Shown here: positions 60,637 through 64,000 of the stretch, piece by piece | Layout of the letters: every line of letters starts with the position of its first letter | Numbering within the stretch: the first letter of the stretch is position 1 | NCBI GenBank assembly: GCA_900618425.1 | Contig: UZAN01039383.1 | Span: 128,557 to 192,556 of the forward strand | DNA length: 64,000 bases | Origin: Echinostoma caproni | Lineage: Eukaryota > Platyhelminthes > Trematoda > Plagiorchiida > Echinostomatidae | Reading direction: 5' to 3' | Notes under the pieces: model-generated | Databases searched by the model: none | What the model was told of the DNA's origin: nothing | Seen by the model: only the letters and a program-made list of their open reading frames with translations | Translations under genes and position numbers: made by a program

Positions 60637-63600
60637 TATTGTTACCAGTCTTTAGTTATCTTTCTCTCCTCTTCATTGTGTCAATTGCAACGATAAGTGA
60701 AAACAGATCGATTAGTCCAGTAACTGTTTATAAGTTGTGCATGCTCACAATCCAAAGTGAAGTAGCTTTCTTTGGTAATACTTCCCACTGTGTATACCTA
60801 ATTCAATCCAGACCTGCCACTCAATGCTGCTTCGGACACCACAAATTCAGTAATTTTTCCTCTAGCACTGTTTTCCCTCCAGTTTAAACCTTACCTGCAT
60901 CCAACCGCTGAATCGGCATGTTCTCTGTGAATGAATATTCCCATATTATCACTACATTACTGCATATGCCCAAGGGGGTTCACTAGTTTTCTGTACATAA
61001 TGCTAATCGCGTAACAAAAAGTCACGCAACGATATAGTACAGCTGTAACGTTGAGCACACACAAATTGCACCTTTTCACAGGAAGGAACTCGGAACTAAA
61101 ATGTTAAGCAATATTGGAAATAAATCCTCAATCAGATGGATCGATAATACTAAAATTTTAAAACTATTACATGAGCGCGCAACAAAAATAGGAAACCAAT
61201 GAGCAGTCCTTCATTAGAACCTAGTATCGAGGCAAACATATGTCAGTGCCTTTTTGTGGGTAGATTCAGTGATCACGGGGAAACTATGTGGATAAAATAA
61301 GACTGAAAACTTCGTGCATAGAAGACTTCATTCAACAATCCGTTCGAACCCAAAATAACTGTAAGGAAGAACCGGTGCGCAAACTTCGTGGTCACGTCAG
61401 TTCTTTATTGGAGGAGTCCCACCTAATTCAACCGAATATTTTGAGAATCATTTAAAATGTGTTCCGAGAAACGAGAGAGAGAGAAGAGGATACCATGTCT
61501 GAAGCGAGGGAAAACTCAAATGAAGTATTCAGTTCAACTTGGTTGGTGTTAACTCGCCAAAAATGTGAAACCCAGCAGGACGCATCAGTATCACAAATAG
61601 GGTTGCACCAGTTCAGCAATTCAGATGACATTTCTACTCTCCAGCACCGGTATATCCGATTGACCAAATGAGAGAAAATTGGAATCCATTATTTTCTTCA
61701 TTTCAAAATTCCAATCCAGTAGACGTTGCTTCTTTGGGTCTGCATTCCTGCGATTATTAGGTTCAATTCTTTATCGAAATTACCACCCGTTTCTCCCAAT
61801 TTTTAGACATTAAACAGTAATGCCAATTTCAAATGAGAGCAATTATTGGGTTTCATTTTTCAGCACCACATACTACTCACTCACTCACAATTTAAAGCAC
61901 TTCTTGATTTTTTATTTATCTAAATGTTTTTGGAAAACACGACCAAGATACTTGTATTTGTGTACTAATTGCTTTCTGCAGACTGTAGCAAACTGATAAT
62001 TTGCATGAACCAACAGATACAATATGCTGGAAAACCACGGTTGTGTCTTGTAAGATGGCTTAAAGGTCATTTAGGAGCAGCAATTGCGATACACCAAAAA
62101 CTTCTATTTTGGATTAACATCAACTATCCCCTAAGTTTGACCCGTGGGTATTGTTTTACATAGTAATATGCGCTAATTCAGACTGTTTACCTGAAATTAT
62201 ACAAAGGATTTCACAGGAACGTCTCCAATACCTAAAGCGTCTAAGCTTCAACGATTCTAACACTGAACTGGGTTCATACGACGATGTGCATGTGTGTACA
62301 AATGACGTGATGCCTTATCCATACGATTAAAAAGACAAAGTTAAAACTGTTGCCTATTTGATTCAAAAATGGGTACGCAACAAACATAGAGGTGAATCAC
62401 GAACTGGGCTGGAACGAATTATATGAATTTAGATGGCATTAACAGTACAAAACATTAGTCAATTAAAGTGAAGTTCCCATCACAGGTTTTTTTTAATCCT
62501 CACCTCACTGTGTATTATATTAGCTAAATATTGTCAACGGAACACGGAAATAAATTTGGGAACAGGATTCAACCTTTCTATAAACTGAGTGGCCTGTCAA
62601 AATACTTTTTAACATGTAGTCTCTGAACGATAAGACAAACAGTCTCGATATGCATGTGACCGCGTTTGCGATTTTCAACCCTGAACAACTTAAGGTACTG
62701 CATAAAGGTGATCTGTGGTGTAAAATCACTTACATAGATACCTTATCCAATAAGAAGCACGTTTGCCTTCTTACCCCAAAATTTCGTGCAACATTTAGTC
62801 CTTTTTCGAATCTAGAAAACAAAATAGAAAAAAACTTTGAGAGTAAAAATAACGGTTTTTATACTCCGTAATCACGCAGATTTCTGAGCAAAATCAAACA
62901 TTTTGTCTCCTTTTTCCACCTGATTGTAAGCAAAACAGCTGACTAAAAGTCATGTAAAATAAGTGCTAGAATAAAGCCGACTTTGTTCTGTTTATAAGGG
63001 TGTGTTGGAAGAGCTTCAGTTTACTAATTTTTCCGAATTTGAAATTCCGGTAAAAAGTGTGTGTTCACATCAACCCTCACTGGCATTAATAATCATAAAA
63101 TCTCACGAATAATGACCTTAATTTTTTTCAACTCACAACAGACCATTTGGATTGTGCTATGCTTGGGCATGTACGCAGTTAAAGATACAGTGTATTATGA
63201 ATTTTTTCGGTGTTCAACGGCACAAACAGTTGGATGCGGTATGAGTTAATTTGCGAACGGTAAATGGCGTACGTAACAGAACTGATGTCCCGTTTAAACT
63301 GAATACTTTAGTTTTCCCCGCACCGTACATATCAACCAATCCACTGAGCCATGAAGTATCACCCACAGAACAATTGACCACAGTTAATCGTGGATTTAGG
63401 TGAGGTCACCGTAGGTCATTGGTCAATAGTTCTTCTCGTTCAACTTTCGTATTACCGTCTGGGATATGCGACAGGAGTTGTTGCTCTAAAGTTTGAGTGA
63501 TGCTACAGCAACCATACCCCGTGAAAATGCTCAATAAACTCAGTTTACGTTAACCGTGGTGCAAGCTTCTAAGAAAGACAATGCATGTCGTGAGAAGATA

Positions 63601-64000
63601 GAAACTCCTTGATTGGAGGACATGATCTGCTAAATCGATTGAATTACTGTCAAAGAAAACCTATTTAAGTAACAGAAATGCATGGGTTAATAGGTACGTG
63701 TGTGTTGGGCACCAAAACACTTCAGTTTCGCTGTTAGCCCTTGATCGTGCAAAGGTTATTGGAGCGGTTTAAAAAAACCAAAAGAAACCAGGTTACATAG
63801 TTCGTGAAAAACTCCTACGAAAGTTCACGATCTGCACGATAAGGGTTTTTTCCTCTCAAAGTAACCAAATGTGGTAAACTAACTGTTCGACGGAAAAGTG
63901 GAATGATTCATTCGTTCACTCCGTATGACGCAAAGTTGTTTTTCAAGGGGCAACAACTATGAAACTAGCATTGCGCAAAAACGATTCAACGACAATGCAC
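60637..64000. other. Gene-free stretch at the right end
   Basis: Only short open frames on both strands, none with recognisable features. It could be intron of the minus-strand gene at 57.7-59.5 kb. Confidence 0.45.

Noticed and set aside
1..64000. Prokaryotic-type features: CRISPR arrays, operons, Shine-Dalgarno sites, insertion sequences
   Set aside because: Spliced gene structure, non-coding density, microsatellites and metazoan retroelements show a eukaryotic genome; no such features were seen.

Overview
This is eukaryotic, AT-rich, mostly non-coding DNA from a draft assembly with several N gaps. Three things suggest a flatworm, most likely a digenean trematode. First, the window holds tRNA-derived SINEs carrying a hammerhead-ribozyme cassette that resembles the one known from Schistosoma Sm-alpha elements. 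Second, it holds decayed Penelope-like (GIY-YIG), CR1-like and RTE-like retroelement fragments of types common in flukes. Third, its one clear gene is a protocadherin encoded by a very large exon. I cannot name the species from this window.

The only firmly supported gene is the protocadherin on the minus strand at 25316-28318. It encodes a hydrophobic N-terminal signal segment and five cadherin ectodomain repeats, and it ends inside a sixth at a consensus GTAAGT donor. The membrane segment and cytoplasmic tail are not visible and probably lie beyond a long intron, to the left. The model is damaged by three assembly-type scars: a 374-base N gap with 18-bp identical flanks, a single N flanked by a 9-bp duplication that shifts the frame, and a perfect in-frame 213-bp tandem duplication. 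For the first two, collapsing the duplicated bases restores a continuous cadherin frame.

Weaker gene candidates rest on splice sites and open frame only. They are a signal-peptide first exon at 8882-8942 (+), possible exons at 16151-16343 and 16680-16883 (+), cysteine-containing open exons at 48390-48640 (-) and 51633-51812 (-), and an unidentified minus-strand gene at about 57.7-59.5 kb. In that last gene two exons (59522-59466 and 59227-59073) have strong splice sites and matching phase.

The rest is intergenic or intronic DNA with retroelement remnants: Penelope-like pieces at 10.3-10.65 kb (+), 36.8-36.96 kb (-) and 38.5-39.0 kb (-); a CR1-like LINE 3' end at 31.64-32.4 kb (+); an RTE-like LINE piece at 50.27-50.77 kb (+); and SINEs at 1.75, 17.3, 23.1 (-), 43.66, 44.73, 51.4, 52.24 and 52.4 kb. 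The most interesting signal is the set of hammerhead motifs inside these SINEs. Both helices show compensatory changes between copies, while the catalytic core has decayed in each copy here.
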